NCBI GenBank assembly: GCA_030040115.1
Contig: JASHUH010000323.1
Coordinates: 1 to 17,978, forward strand
Direction of reading: 5' to 3'
Origin: Acidobacteriaceae bacterium
GTDB lineage: Bacteria; Acidobacteriota; Terriglobia; Terriglobales; Acidobacteriaceae
DNA: 17,978 bases
Under the pieces are notes generated by a model. It had not been told where the DNA came from, did not search any database, and saw only the letters and a list, made by a program, of their open reading frames with translations. The translations under genes and the position numbers were made by a program. This document shows, in pieces, positions 7,906 to 15,772 of the stretch. How positions within the stretch are numbered: position 1 is the first letter of the stretch; every line of letters begins with the position of its first letter.

Positions 7906-8685
7906 TCAAATTAGGCCCCGCAGTGTGCCCCCGATATCGATGCTCGAACCGGTGATAAACTTCGCCAGCGGCGAGGCCAGAAACACCACCGCGTGCGCCA
8001 CATCGATCGGTTCTCCAATGCCCAGCGGCATGTAACGCTCGGCGAGAAACCGTTCCAGTGCTTCTTCCCTCCCTACTCCGTACGCAGCCACTAATTGGTC
8101 CACAATGCCGCCGGGCCGCGTCCACATCTGCGACCAAATGGGGCCCGGCAAAACCGCGTTCACCCGCACGCGGGGAACGTATTGCCTGGCCAGCGCCTTG
8201 GTCAGATACAGCAATCCCGCCTTGCAGACGCCATAATCCATCAAGCTCGGCTCCGGCTGCTTGGCCAGGTCCGATGCAGTGTTGACTACCGCGCCCGATC
8301 CTTGCTCCGCCATCCGCGGAAGCAGCGCGCGGCAGGTGCGGATGGTCCCCATCAGGTTCACGTCGAAGCTGCGCGCCCAATCGCGGTCAGTCAGCTCCTC
8401 AAAGCTGCTCGCGTTGCCGACGCCGAGATTGTTCACCAGGATGTCGGGCGCTTTCGCGAATTCATCGAGCACTGCGCTTACCGCGCGATCGACTCCTTCA
8501 GCCGTAGCGAGGTCGGCAGCTACCACGCCGGCCCAGCGGCGCGATTTTTCCTTGAGCGCCTCCTCATCGCGATCGGCCACGATCACTCTGGCGCCTTCTT
8601 GCGTCAGCAGATCGGCAATCGCCTCGCCGATTCCGTGTGCGCCGGCGCTCACAAAGGCGCGCTTATCGTGAATCTGATAGTCCAT
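7906..8685 (-). CDS. Short-chain dehydrogenase/reductase (SDR)
   Basis: A 259-residue classical SDR. The frame extends 40 codons upstream, but the ATG at 8685 has AGGAG 6 bases upstream and puts the Rossmann fold at the usual place. The cofactor loop reads SAGAHGIG (13-20), so the first two residues of TGxxxGIG are replaced by Ser-Ala. D38 at the end of the second strand (VIVADRD) suggests NAD rather than NADP. Further landmarks are NNLG (85-88), N110, and the catalytic S138, Y151 and K155 (YGVCK). Such enzymes oxidise hydroxyls or reduce ketones on small molecules. It is the first gene of a probable two-gene operon with the dehydratase-like gene, so a sugar, sugar acid or keto-deoxy acid substrate is the best guess. 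Confidence 0.9.
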   Translation of the reverse strand: MDYQIHDKRAFVSAGAHGIGEAIADLLTQEGARVIVADRDEEALKEKSRRWAGVVAADLATAEGVDRAVSAVLDEFAKAPDILVNNLGVGNASSFEELTDRDWARSFDVNLMGTIRTCRALLPRMAEQGSGAVVNTASDLAKQPEPSLMDYGVCKAGLLYLTKALARQYVPRVRVNAVLPGPIWSQMWTRPGGIVDQLVAAYGVGREEALERFLAERYMPLGIGEPIDVAHAVVFLASPLAKFITGSSIDIGGTLRGLI

Positions 8686-9104
8686 CGAATACTCCTGATG
8701 AAGACCGCAAAAGGACTGCCCCAAAAGATTTGATAGAACGGACAGTTTAGGCCCTGACCGCTTCTTCTCCACCGTCCGGCTTGCAAAACCAACGAATCGT
8801 AGCAATCAACGGCGATGCAAGTCAACCTTGCGCTTGCCTGGGCAGTGGCTCAATTTCCGGGCTGCCGACCATCCACTCAAGACCCCGTCAAATTGGCTCT
8901 AAAGAGTCTGCCCGGGCCCACAAACTCGCCGTGGCAAGTTCACAATTCGGGCCGTGGTGCTGGTGTATAAGGCGCATTTCCGGCACCGTGAGAGCACCCC
9001 ATTACGCCGTTGCAAATTCGTCCGCGACTTCGCCGCCGCCGGAGTCGCCTTCTCTTCAACGAAGCTTCTTGAGAGGCGGTCCGCTTCAAGCTTGAAACTT
9101 GCCG
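8686..9104. other. 419-base gap without a convincing gene
   Basis: This separates the end of the methyltransferase gene from the SDR start, both on the minus strand. It must hold the SDR promoter, but no clear hexamer pair was found. TTCAAGCTTGAA (9085-9096) is a perfect 12-base palindrome just past the methyltransferase stop. A minus-strand open frame of 85 codons (9156-8899) overlaps the methyltransferase end; it has no recognisable domain and is not called as a gene. Confidence 0.5.
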
Positions 9105-10301
9105 TCAGGCCTGCAAAGTCCACAAAAACTGAGAGTCCTTTCGTTTGACGATCCACTGCTGGTGGCCAGTGTCAAGCGGTACATCTATCGGATAGACCTT
9201 GAGATCAAGGCACGCCGCCGAGGGCATGCCCAGGCTGAGCCACCTATCGAGTACTTCCAGCAACCGGCCCTCGGCTCTCGAATTGCCATAAGCGACTAGC
9301 CAATCGTCTTTTGCCACCACGAGAGAGCGCTCTTTTGCATCCCACAGGCCGAAAAAGTGCTGCTCCGATTTGTTCCGACCGTCGTCTTTGGCGGTTTTGA
9401 AGACGCGAAACGTAGGCTCCGCAATACCGAGAAACGAGCGAATGCCCATGGTCGCAAAGACGGCCATCTGAGGGCCCTTTCCTCCCCACCAGAATCTTCG
9501 CCTGCTGACTTCCTGATTTTGGAGCTCGGACCATTCGGGAATCGCCTTCTCCAGCGTCATAGGCTCCAGATCCTCGAACTGGTACTTGCCGGTGACCTGC
9601 ACGAACGCACATGGCATCGACTCTATCGACTCGAAGTGATCATCCGACTTGCGCAGCAGGAACAGGTTGTCTCCGCCACCGCCAGTCTTGACTACGACCA
9701 GCAACAATCCCCCGTCTCGAATCTGCTCATGGAAATGCCGTGGCAAGTCGAACGTGCCTGCAGTAAAGATGGCGCGGTCGTAGGGAGCCGCATCAGGAAA
9801 TCCATTGCCCCCATCCCCTTCAATTATCTGAACATGAGCGATTCCAAGCGACGCCACTGTTTCCGCCGCTTGTTTGGCCAACTCTGGAATAATCTCAACG
9901 CTTGTGACTTCTCCATCTGGCCCGACGATCTGCCCCATGAGCGCCGCGTTCCAGCCGCTTCCCGCCCCCAGCTCGAAGACTTTGTCGCCTGGGGACAGCT
10001 TTAGAAGATCGAGCATTCGAAGCACGGCTGAAGGCTGCGAAATGGTCGACGGAATGTTTGCGTCGTCGTCGCCGTACAGAATCAAAGGACGATCCGCGTA
10101 AAGCGTTGCCACGTGTTCGGCGAGGTTGTCATCGTTGATTAGGTGCCATTCCTTAGTGCCCGGTACGCGATAGCGGGTAACAAAACGATGCCGTGGCGTT
10201 GCCAGGTACGCCTGTTCGGTGGACACGGTGATCGGCGTTTCACGAAAAAGATACCGCGTCTGCTCCAAGAGCTGTCTTTGATATTTCTCAACCGTGTCCA
10301 T
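9105..10301 (-). CDS. PCMT-family SAM methyltransferase with long C-terminal extension
   Basis: 398 residues from ATG 10301, which has GAGG 5 bases upstream; an ATG at 10361 in the same frame has no ribosome site and lies inside a repeat, so it is rejected. Residues about 30-215 are a protein-L-isoaspartate O-methyltransferase-type domain: PRHRFV (36-41), STISQPSAV (85-93), SAM motif VFELGAGSGW (108-117), acidic E136, and GDGGNGFPDAAPYDRAIFTAG region (162-182). Ordinary Pcm enzymes have about 210 residues; this one adds about 180. The last part (LDRWLSLGMPS, KVYPIDVP, WIVKRKDSQF) resembles, from memory, the tail of PCMT-like methyltransferases in RiPP systems of FxLD or ATP-grasp type. No lanthionine synthetase, ATP-grasp or clear precursor is visible nearby, so the substrate may be a damaged protein, a peptide or something else. 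It stands alone transcriptionally. Confidence 0.86.
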   Translation of the reverse strand: MDTVEKYQRQLLEQTRYLFRETPITVSTEQAYLATPRHRFVTRYRVPGTKEWHLINDDNLAEHVATLYADRPLILYGDDDANIPSTISQPSAVLRMLDLLKLSPGDKVFELGAGSGWNAALMGQIVGPDGEVTSVEIIPELAKQAAETVASLGIAHVQIIEGDGGNGFPDAAPYDRAIFTAGTFDLPRHFHEQIRDGGLLLVVVKTGGGGDNLFLLRKSDDHFESIESMPCAFVQVTGKYQFEDLEPMTLEKAIPEWSELQNQEVSRRRFWWGGKGPQMAVFATMGIRSFLGIAEPTFRVFKTAKDDGRNKSEQHFFGLWDAKERSLVVAKDDWLVAYGNSRAEGRLLEVLDRWLSLGMPSAACLDLKVYPIDVPLDTGHQQWIVKRKDSQFLWTLQA

Positions 10302-10354
10302 AAGGTCCTCGAAGCGCTTCAATGGGGAAGCCTGTTGCGTTTTGCCTAGAGTTA

Positions 10355-10472
10355 GTTGCATAAATGCAGCTTTGAAAGGGCGCGGCTTTAGCCGTGCCGC
10401 GAAAACCGCATAAATGCTGGGGCTTTAGCCCCTGAAGGATGTCTTTGGGGGCCGCTCGGGCATTTATGCAAC
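10355..10472. repeat. 118-bp REP/MITE-like element with 13-bp inverted ends
   Basis: GTTGCATAAATGC (10355-10367) and GCATTTATGCAAC (10460-10472) are perfect inverted termini. GCATAAATGC recurs internally at 10408-10417. Between them are two hairpins, CGGCTTTAGCCG (within the CGCGGCTTTAGCCGTGCCGCG stretch near 10380-10401) and GGGGCTTTAGCCCC (near 10419-10432). No coding capacity. This is the form of a bacterial interspersed palindromic repeat; similar GGGGCTTTAGCCCC repeats are, as I recall, frequent in Acidobacteriota. It sits immediately upstream of the methyltransferase gene. Confidence 0.7.
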
Positions 10473-10808
10473 CGGTTCCAGTTTAAACGGGCGATCTCGG
10501 AATGAGGGTCTCCACTGCGCATGGTATTCATGGCGCCCTCTCTGCTCGCGATCATTCCCGATTCAAACAGACGACGCGAATATCCCGGTTGGATCACCGG
10601 CAAACCGGAAACTGCACCACCACCCTTGCGTTCGATCCATCTTTGGCCGACCCCCTTTGACTGTCGCTGCAGTCTTCTTTGCGGCGCCAACCGTTATAGT
10701 AGGAATTAGTCATGGTTTGGACGAACAGTGAGGCCGCAATGAGTTGCTTAGTAAGGTGGCGTACTGGTTAGTCCAGGCGGGACGCATTCGATTTCCTCAC
10801 CCAACAAG
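10473..10808. other. 336-base gap upstream of the FabG-like SDR
   Basis: No gene recognised; a 100-codon minus-strand frame overlaps the repeat and has no family signal. TATAGT at 10695-10700 is a fair -10 candidate for the SDR gene, but no good -35 lies 16-18 bases upstream (TTGACT at 10657-10662 is too far). No other structure stands out. Confidence 0.45.
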
Positions 10809-11540
10809 ATGAAGGACCTTCAGGGAAAAGTTGCTCTGATTACCGGAGCCAGCCGGGGCATTGGACGTGCGATCGCATTGTCGATGGCCACGGCCGGCGC
10901 GGACGTAATTCTCAATTACCGCACCCGCGCCGAGGACGCGCAAGCCGTCGAAGCGAAGATTCTCGCCTCGGGACGCCGCTCGATCAGCGTTCAGGCCGAC
11001 GTCTCTGTCGCCGGCGAGGTGGGACGCCTCGCCCGGGAAGCGCTAACCCGCATGGGCAAAGTCGACATCCTCGTGAACAATGCTGGGATTTCCCGTCCCC
11101 AGGCCTTGGGCGAGATCACCGAGCGCGATTGGGACGAGTTGATCGATATTAATCTGAAGTCTTGTTTTCTGGTCACACAAGCCTTCCTCCCCGCCATGCG
11201 CAAACGCAAGTGGGGCCGCATCATCAACGTTTCTTCGGTAGCTGCGCAAATCGGCGGCGTCGTTGGGCCGCATTACGCCGCGTCGAAGGCCGGCATGATA
11301 GGGCTCACGCACTACTATGCCCGTTATCTCGCCAATGAAGGCATCACGGTCAACACCATTGCTCCCGCTCTCATCGAAACCGAGATGACGCGCACCAATC
11401 TCCGCGCCAGCGTGAACCATATTCTGGTAGGCCGATTCGGTTCCGTCGATGAAATCTCGGATATTGCGATCCTTTTGGCGACCAACGGCTACATTACTGG
11501 ACAAACCATCAACGCCAACGGTGGATGGGTGATGAGTTGA
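10809..11540 (+). CDS. FabG-like short-chain dehydrogenase/reductase
   Basis: A 243-residue classical SDR, the standard length for FabG-type 3-oxoacyl-ACP reductases. Landmarks: TGASRGIG (12-19), D64, NNAG (90-93), N115, catalytic S143, Y156 and K160 (YAASK), and a C-terminal ITGQTINANGGW typical of this group. N36-Y37-R38 after the second strand suggests NADP(H). The ATG at 10809 has no clear Shine-Dalgarno sequence, but the cofactor loop begins at residue 12, so the start cannot be far off. A housekeeping FabG would usually sit with fabD, acpP or fabF; here it lies among sugar-metabolism genes, so a role as a sugar or hydroxy-acid dehydrogenase is as likely as fatty-acid synthesis. It is convergent with the cupin gene. 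Confidence 0.9.
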   Translation: MKDLQGKVALITGASRGIGRAIALSMATAGADVILNYRTRAEDAQAVEAKILASGRRSISVQADVSVAGEVGRLAREALTRMGKVDILVNNAGISRPQALGEITERDWDELIDINLKSCFLVTQAFLPAMRKRKWGRIINVSSVAAQIGGVVGPHYAASKAGMIGLTHYYARYLANEGITVNTIAPALIETEMTRTNLRASVNHILVGRFGSVDEISDIAILLATNGYITGQTINANGGWVMS

Positions 11541-11663
11541 TCCCGGCCTGCGTCCTCGCTTGCGCGAACCGGCACTCTCACCCTCGCGCTCACGCGCATA
11601 AGTCGAAGGCCCGGCGAGCAAATGCCGCCCGCTGACCTGCTGTGATTCGTGCGCTTCCCCTGC

Positions 11664-12050
11664 TTATTCGGGAAATTGAATTTCTTCAAAGAATTTATAG
11701 GTGCTTAAATCGGAAGGCGGCGCGAAGAAGCAGGCCACCTTCATGGGCTCGCTCCCCGAATTCTGCAGCATGTGAATTTGTCCTTGCGGAAAGAGCACCG
11801 CGCAGCCGGCTTTCACCGGTTCCACTTTGTCCTCGATCATCACCCTCCCCGAGCCTTGAATGATATAGATAACCTCTTCTCCATTGGGATGCGAGTGCGC
11901 CGGCCGCACGGTTTGGCCGGGCTGCACCTCGATTACACACATGGTGCAATGATTCGCGCCGGTGTTTTCCCTGGTCACCACCCAGCGCAGATCGCGGCCG
12001 GGAAGATGCAGAGCTTCGATGCTGTTCTCATCGACAATGGGCAGTTTCAT
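11664..12050 (-). CDS. Single-domain cupin protein
   Basis: A 128-residue small beta-barrel of the cupin_2 type. Motif 1 is H52-x-H54 with E58/E59 (PAHSHPNGEEVIYIIQGSG); motif 2 is FPQGQIHMLQN with H93, completing a 3-His/1-Glu metal site. GAGG lies 5 bases before the ATG at 12050. It follows the transketolase gene by 29 bases on the same strand, so the two are very likely one operon. Single cupins of this kind serve as sugar isomerases, dioxygenases or binding proteins; the function is not predictable from sequence, but the operon suggests isomerisation or handling of a carbohydrate intermediate. Confidence 0.88.
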   Translation of the reverse strand: MKLPIVDENSIEALHLPGRDLRWVVTRENTGANHCTMCVIEVQPGQTVRPAHSHPNGEEVIYIIQGSGRVMIEDKVEPVKAGCAVLFPQGQIHMLQNSGSEPMKVACFFAPPSDLSTYKFFEEIQFPE

Positions 12051-12079
12051 GCGGACCTCGTGGGATGGGGAAATTGCGT

Positions 12080-14233
12080 TTAGGCTCGCCGCGCGTCCAG
12101 GCGATTGGCGACCGTGTCGGCAATGACGCTGGGGCTCAGGCCAAATGCGGCGAGCAACTGCTCATACGTGGCCGAATGAACGAACTGCGCTTCGCCCCGC
12201 GTGTCGAGAGTCGAAATGGTCACCACCCGCTCCAGAACATCCGCCCTCACATCGCGCCCCCGCCGGTACAGCGTCTTCAAAAAGTTCTGCCACAGGTACC
12301 CGTTGTTTTGTTCGGCAAACACCACCAGCTTGCCTGACCCGGCCAACTCCATCAGCATATCGCCATCCACTGAGGGCATGTCCACCACGCCGGCCTCAAT
12401 GCCACGCGCGGAGAGAATCGCCGCCGCGCCCAGCGCCTCGTGCACCCCGCGGCCACTGCTGAGAATTACAGCTTTTTCCTCCGCGCCCTGGCGCAGGCGG
12501 TATCCCCTGCCGAAATCGAACTGGTACTCATCGGAGTACAGCACCGCGGCCTCGGTGCGCATCACGCGCACATACACCAGGCCGCGATTGCCTTCCATAA
12601 TCCACTTCATGATGGCCAGCAACTGTTGTGGGCAGGAGACATCGATGATCTTCAGGTGCGCCACGGCGTCGAAGGTCGTAATGTCGTCGTTGCCCATGTG
12701 CGTCGCGCCGTTGGTGCGGGTTTCAAAATTGGCCGCGGTGGCCAGAAAGGTCAGGTCCAGCCCATGGCCCTCGCTCAGCCATCCAGTGGCCAGCTCCATG
12801 GCCTCCAGCCGTTCCTGCTGGCCCACGGCGATGCGGCGCATCACCTGCCAGTTGAAAAACGGGCAAAAGGTGCTCACCCACACATTATCGCCCAGCGCGG
12901 CGAACGCCTCGCCGATCAGCATCATGTTGGCCTCGGCTACGCCCACATTGAGGGCGCGCTGCTGATCCACGGCCGCCACGCCACCTTCCAGGCCGCTCGT
13001 CGAAGCCAGGTCGGAGTCGATCGACACGACCCGATTATCCAGCGCAAACACTTTCATCGCCCCCGTCACAATCGCCGCAGCTGTATAACTTTTTGCGGGA
13101 TCGATCTTCGGCAGCAACGCGGAATTGTAGCGAATGCGCTTGTTGCGCCGGGGCACGCGCCCGGTAAGCACCGGCCCGGGAACCGACCCCACCGTTCCCT
13201 CGCCGCCATCAAGGCGGATCTCCAGGTGCATCGCGCGCGCCGCTTCGAGAAGCAACCGCCGCACCTCCGCCTGCTCAGGCTCTTCACTCAACCGCGCGAG
13301 GAAGTCCACCACTTCGGCGACGCGCTTGCCGCGCCGCTCCTGCTGCATCGCCAGCTCCTGCGCGCCCAACGCATCCGGCACCGTAACCTTATGCTTATTG
13401 AGAAAATCCGACAAGGCTCCATAGCCCTTGGTCGCGTGGCAGACGATGGCTGTCGGTTTGCCGTTGCGCGCCCCCAACCGGAAGCGCTCCAGCGCCGCCA
13501 GAACTCCGTCGTATTGCGTCGCGTCCACATCCGCGGCTTCCCATCCATAGGCGCGAAACACCGCCGCAAGATCGGGCATGGGGTACACCGTCTTGGTGTG
13601 GATGTCGAGTTGTCCGTGATTGCGGTCCACGAGCACGCAGAAGTTGTCCAAATGGTTTTGGCCGGCGTACATGACGGCCTCCCACACCGAGCCCTCCTGC
13701 AATTCTCCGTCGCCGGTCAGGCAATAGGAATCGAAATGCGGTTCGGCGCGGCCGGCGATCGCGAATCCCTGGGCTACGCCAATGCCCTGACCCATGGGAC
13801 CGGTGGCAATTTGTATGCCGGGTAGAACCGGCCCGGGATGGCCGTTGAGAATGCTCTCGTACGACCGCGAGTTCTTGAGCACGCTTAAATTAAAGTAACC
13901 TAGGTCCGCGTAAATCGACGCCAGCGCCGCTACCGCGTGCCCCTTGCTGAGCGTGAACATGTCCTGGCCGCGGCGGGTAGGATCTTCAATGTCAAGCCGC
14001 AGGCCGCCGCCGTAAAACAAGGCCACCAGCGGAATCACAGCAGACATGGCGCCGCCGGAGTGCAGGCCATTATCCACCGCGTCGCGGCTTTGCTCCACCG
14101 TCAGAATGCGGATGTCGGAGTCCTTCACCGCCAGTAGCCGCAGAATTCCCTGCCGCAGTAACGAGGACCGCGAAGCAAAGGGATCGCGGCTGGCGCGTCG
14201 CGCTGGAACTACATTGGAAGCTGAAGCGTGCAC
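12080..14233 (-). CDS. Transketolase-like ThDP enzyme (N- and C-terminal halves in one chain)
   Basis: 717 residues from GTG 14233, which has GGAGG 10 bases upstream. The frame continues to ATGs at 14287 and 14335, but neither has a ribosome site and 14335 lies within a palindrome, so the shorter start is preferred (751 residues at most). Numbering from GTG: H58 (HSGGAMS), SKGHA (96-100), GPMGQGIG, the ThDP motif GDG (174-176) to N205 (VDRNHG), a linker near 300-370, then the pyrimidine domain with the catalytic glutamate E434 (VAEANMM) and H512 (THMG), and a C-terminal domain. All core active-site features are retained. Transketolases move two-carbon ketol units between sugar phosphates. The sequence differs from the housekeeping type (VAEANMM instead of AEQNM; THMG instead of THDS), so it may act on an unusual sugar. 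Co-transcribed with the cupin, divergent from an epimerase. Confidence 0.9.
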   Translation of the reverse strand: MHASASNVVPARRASRDPFASRSSLLRQGILRLLAVKDSDIRILTVEQSRDAVDNGLHSGGAMSAVIPLVALFYGGGLRLDIEDPTRRGQDMFTLSKGHAVAALASIYADLGYFNLSVLKNSRSYESILNGHPGPVLPGIQIATGPMGQGIGVAQGFAIAGRAEPHFDSYCLTGDGELQEGSVWEAVMYAGQNHLDNFCVLVDRNHGQLDIHTKTVYPMPDLAAVFRAYGWEAADVDATQYDGVLAALERFRLGARNGKPTAIVCHATKGYGALSDFLNKHKVTVPDALGAQELAMQQERRGKRVAEVVDFLARLSEEPEQAEVRRLLLEAARAMHLEIRLDGGEGTVGSVPGPVLTGRVPRRNKRIRYNSALLPKIDPAKSYTAAAIVTGAMKVFALDNRVVSIDSDLASTSGLEGGVAAVDQQRALNVGVAEANMMLIGEAFAALGDNVWVSTFCPFFNWQVMRRIAVGQQERLEAMELATGWLSEGHGLDLTFLATAANFETRTNGATHMGNDDITTFDAVAHLKIIDVSCPQQLLAIMKWIMEGNRGLVYVRVMRTEAAVLYSDEYQFDFGRGYRLRQGAEEKAVILSSGRGVHEALGAAAILSARGIEAGVVDMPSVDGDMLMELAGSGKLVVFAEQNNGYLWQNFLKTLYRRGRDVRADVLERVVTISTLDTRGEAQFVHSATYEQLLAAFGLSPSVIADTVANRLDARRA

Positions 14234-14316
14234 GCTCTTCAATCCTCCGTCCCCGCGGCGCTGCGCGTCAACGGCAGTTCGCGGCATTTCTGCGCGGGCG
14301 ACTCTATGATGCTTAA

Positions 14317-14336
14317 TATGCAACTCTCGTTGCATA
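14317..14336. promoter_or_regulatory. Perfect inverted repeat in the transketolase/epimerase divergent promoter
   Basis: TATGCAAC-TCTC-GTTGCATA: two perfect 8-base arms with a 4-base spacer, typical of a dimeric repressor site. TATAAG at 14349-14354 is a plausible plus-strand -10 just beyond it, and TATTAA on the minus strand (14318-14313) adjoins it, so a bound protein could block both directions. The half-site recurs at 15773-15780 before the second receptor gene. Confidence 0.6.
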
Positions 14337-14438
14337 ATCGAAATCTACTATAAGTTTGTGAAATCGGCGGTGTCAAACCTCCGGCGCAGGCTCGCTGTGC
14401 GCCGAAACAAGGGAAATGGAGAGCAGGAAGGAGTTGAA

Positions 14439-15446
14439 ATGCGCGTTGCGGTGATTGGCGGAACGGGTCACATTGGCAGCTATCTCACACCCCTGCTCGT
14501 TGACGCCGGCGATGAAGCGATCTGCGTCTGCCGCGGCCAGCGCCGGCCCTATCGCGAGCATCCCGCATGGAGCGCCATTGCGTATTCCCATCTCAACCGC
14601 GCTGCGGAAGAAGAAGCAGGCGCATTCGGGGAACGCGTCGCACAGCTCAACGCCGACGCCGTCGTCGATCTCACCTGCTATCATCCGGCGAGCGCGCGTC
14701 AACTCGCCGACGCGCTCCGCGGCAAGCAGACGCATTTGCTCCACTGCGGCACGATTTGGGTGCATGGCCCCAGCGCTTCAGTTCCCACCGCGGAAGATGA
14801 GCCCCGCCGGCCCTTCGGCGATTACGGCATCCGCAAGGCCGCCATTGAATCCTGGTTATTGACGCAAGCGCACGAAAGCGGGCTGCCGGTGACCATCCTC
14901 CATCCCGGTCATCTCGTCGGTCCCGGCTGGGCGCCCATCAATCCCGCCGGTAATTTCAACACCGCCGTCTTCGCCGCGCTCATGCGAGGCGATGAACTAA
15001 GCCTTCCCAACTTCGGCATGGAAACCGTTCACCACGTGCACGCCGAAGATGTAGCGCGCGCCTTCCTGCTCGCCATCCGCAACCGCGAGGCCGCGCTCGG
15101 CCAAAGCTTTCACGTGGTCGCCGCCTCCGCGCTCACTCTACGCGGCTACGCCGAACAGATGGCCGCCTGGTTCGGCCAGCCGCCCAACCTGCGCTTTTTG
15201 CCCTTCCATGAATGGAGGCAATCCGTCTCTGAACGCGACGCCGCCGTCACTGAAGATCATATGCGCCACTCGCCTCATTGCAGCATCGAGAAGGCGCGGC
15301 GCCTGCTCGGCTATGAGCCGCGTTATACGCCGCTCCAGGCGGTGCAGGAATCGGTCTCCTGGCTGCTCTCGAACGGCGTCATCGCCGGCGCCGGTCAATC
15401 TCCGCAGCAGCCCGCCCCCTCCATTTCTCCACCGGCGCCGCGGTGA
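14439..15446 (+). CDS. NAD-dependent epimerase/dehydratase (extended SDR)
   Basis: 335 residues from ATG 14439, with AAGGAG 5 bases upstream; an upstream in-frame start at 14358 adds 27 residues with no homology and is rejected. The N-terminus carries the extended-SDR loop GGTGHIG (7-13). T105 (CGTIWVHG), Y129 and K133 (DYGIRK) form the catalytic triad, and PGHLVGPGW follows in the substrate domain. The last 20 or so residues are proline-rich and probably disordered. Such enzymes epimerise or dehydrate nucleotide sugars or reduce small carbonyls; the substrate is unknown. It diverges from the transketolase-cupin operon across about 200 bases holding a shared palindrome, which suggests joint regulation in one carbohydrate pathway. 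Confidence 0.88.
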   Translation: MRVAVIGGTGHIGSYLTPLLVDAGDEAICVCRGQRRPYREHPAWSAIAYSHLNRAAEEEAGAFGERVAQLNADAVVDLTCYHPASARQLADALRGKQTHLLHCGTIWVHGPSASVPTAEDEPRRPFGDYGIRKAAIESWLLTQAHESGLPVTILHPGHLVGPGWAPINPAGNFNTAVFAALMRGDELSLPNFGMETVHHVHAEDVARAFLLAIRNREAALGQSFHVVAASALTLRGYAEQMAAWFGQPPNLRFLPFHEWRQSVSERDAAVTEDHMRHSPHCSIEKARRLLGYEPRYTPLQAVQESVSWLLSNGVIAGAGQSPQQPAPSISPPAPR

Positions 15447-15456
15447 CACCGGCGCC
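15434..15456 (+). terminator. GC-rich hairpin over the epimerase stop codon
   Basis: GGCGCC (15434-15439) pairs with GGCGCC (15451-15456), and inner CGGTG/CACCG strands pair around the TGA stop with a small bulge. No T-tract follows, so termination is only possible, not shown. Confidence 0.25.
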
Positions 15457-15720
15457 CCGATCGTCTCAATACGAATTCGCTGCTTCGTATTGCGCAATGC
15501 ATTGTTCGCTTCCTCGCCGAGCCGTCTTTTTCGCAGAGTGCACAATGCGCAGGCCCCCAACCTGCAAAGGACGCCCCGTTATCCGGTCAATTCCAGCGCC
15601 TCATCCCACCCCCAAACACGCTTGGCGCGCCTTTCCACAGCGCTTTGCCAAGCCGCCCATAATCAGCAACATCCCTTCACGCCGTGGACCGTTTTATCCC
15701 CGCCGCAATTCGCTGAATTC
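15447..15720. other. Non-coding gap after the epimerase
   Basis: No convincing gene on either strand. ATTGCGCAAT at 15489-15498 is a 10-base palindrome. Otherwise nothing stands out until the promoter region beginning at 15721. Confidence 0.5.
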
Positions 15721-15756
15721 TTTTTCTTGACACTCATTATTACCCGGTGTTAATGT
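15721..15756 (+). promoter_or_regulatory. Candidate promoter of the second receptor gene
   Basis: TTTTTCTTGACA at 15721-15732 contains a perfect -35 hexamer behind a T-tract, the same 12-mer as on the minus strand at 5056-5045 and one base different from the first receptor promoter. The -10 is weaker: GTTAAT after 16 bases or TAATGT after 18. The distance to the start codon (about 110 bases) is like that of the first receptor. Confidence 0.5.
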
Positions 15757-15772
15757 TCTCGCTGCAAACATT

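Noticed and set aside
7088..8035. Plus-strand open frame of 315 codons across the dehydratase and SDR genes
   Set aside because: It runs antisense through two genes with full catalytic motifs.
8899..9156. Minus-strand 85-codon frame considered as a RiPP precursor for the methyltransferase
   Set aside because: It overlaps the methyltransferase end, has no ribosome site, leader/core pattern or clear FxLD motif; not supportable as a gene.
10388..10690. Minus-strand 100-codon frame upstream of the FabG-like gene
   Set aside because: It runs into the REP-like repeat, is rich in Arg and Gly, and shows no domain.
12440..13825. Long plus-strand open frame (461 codons) opposite the transketolase gene
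   Set aside because: It lies wholly antisense to a clear enzyme gene; the His/Arg-rich composition is that of a shadow frame in GC-rich DNA and no domain is recognisable.
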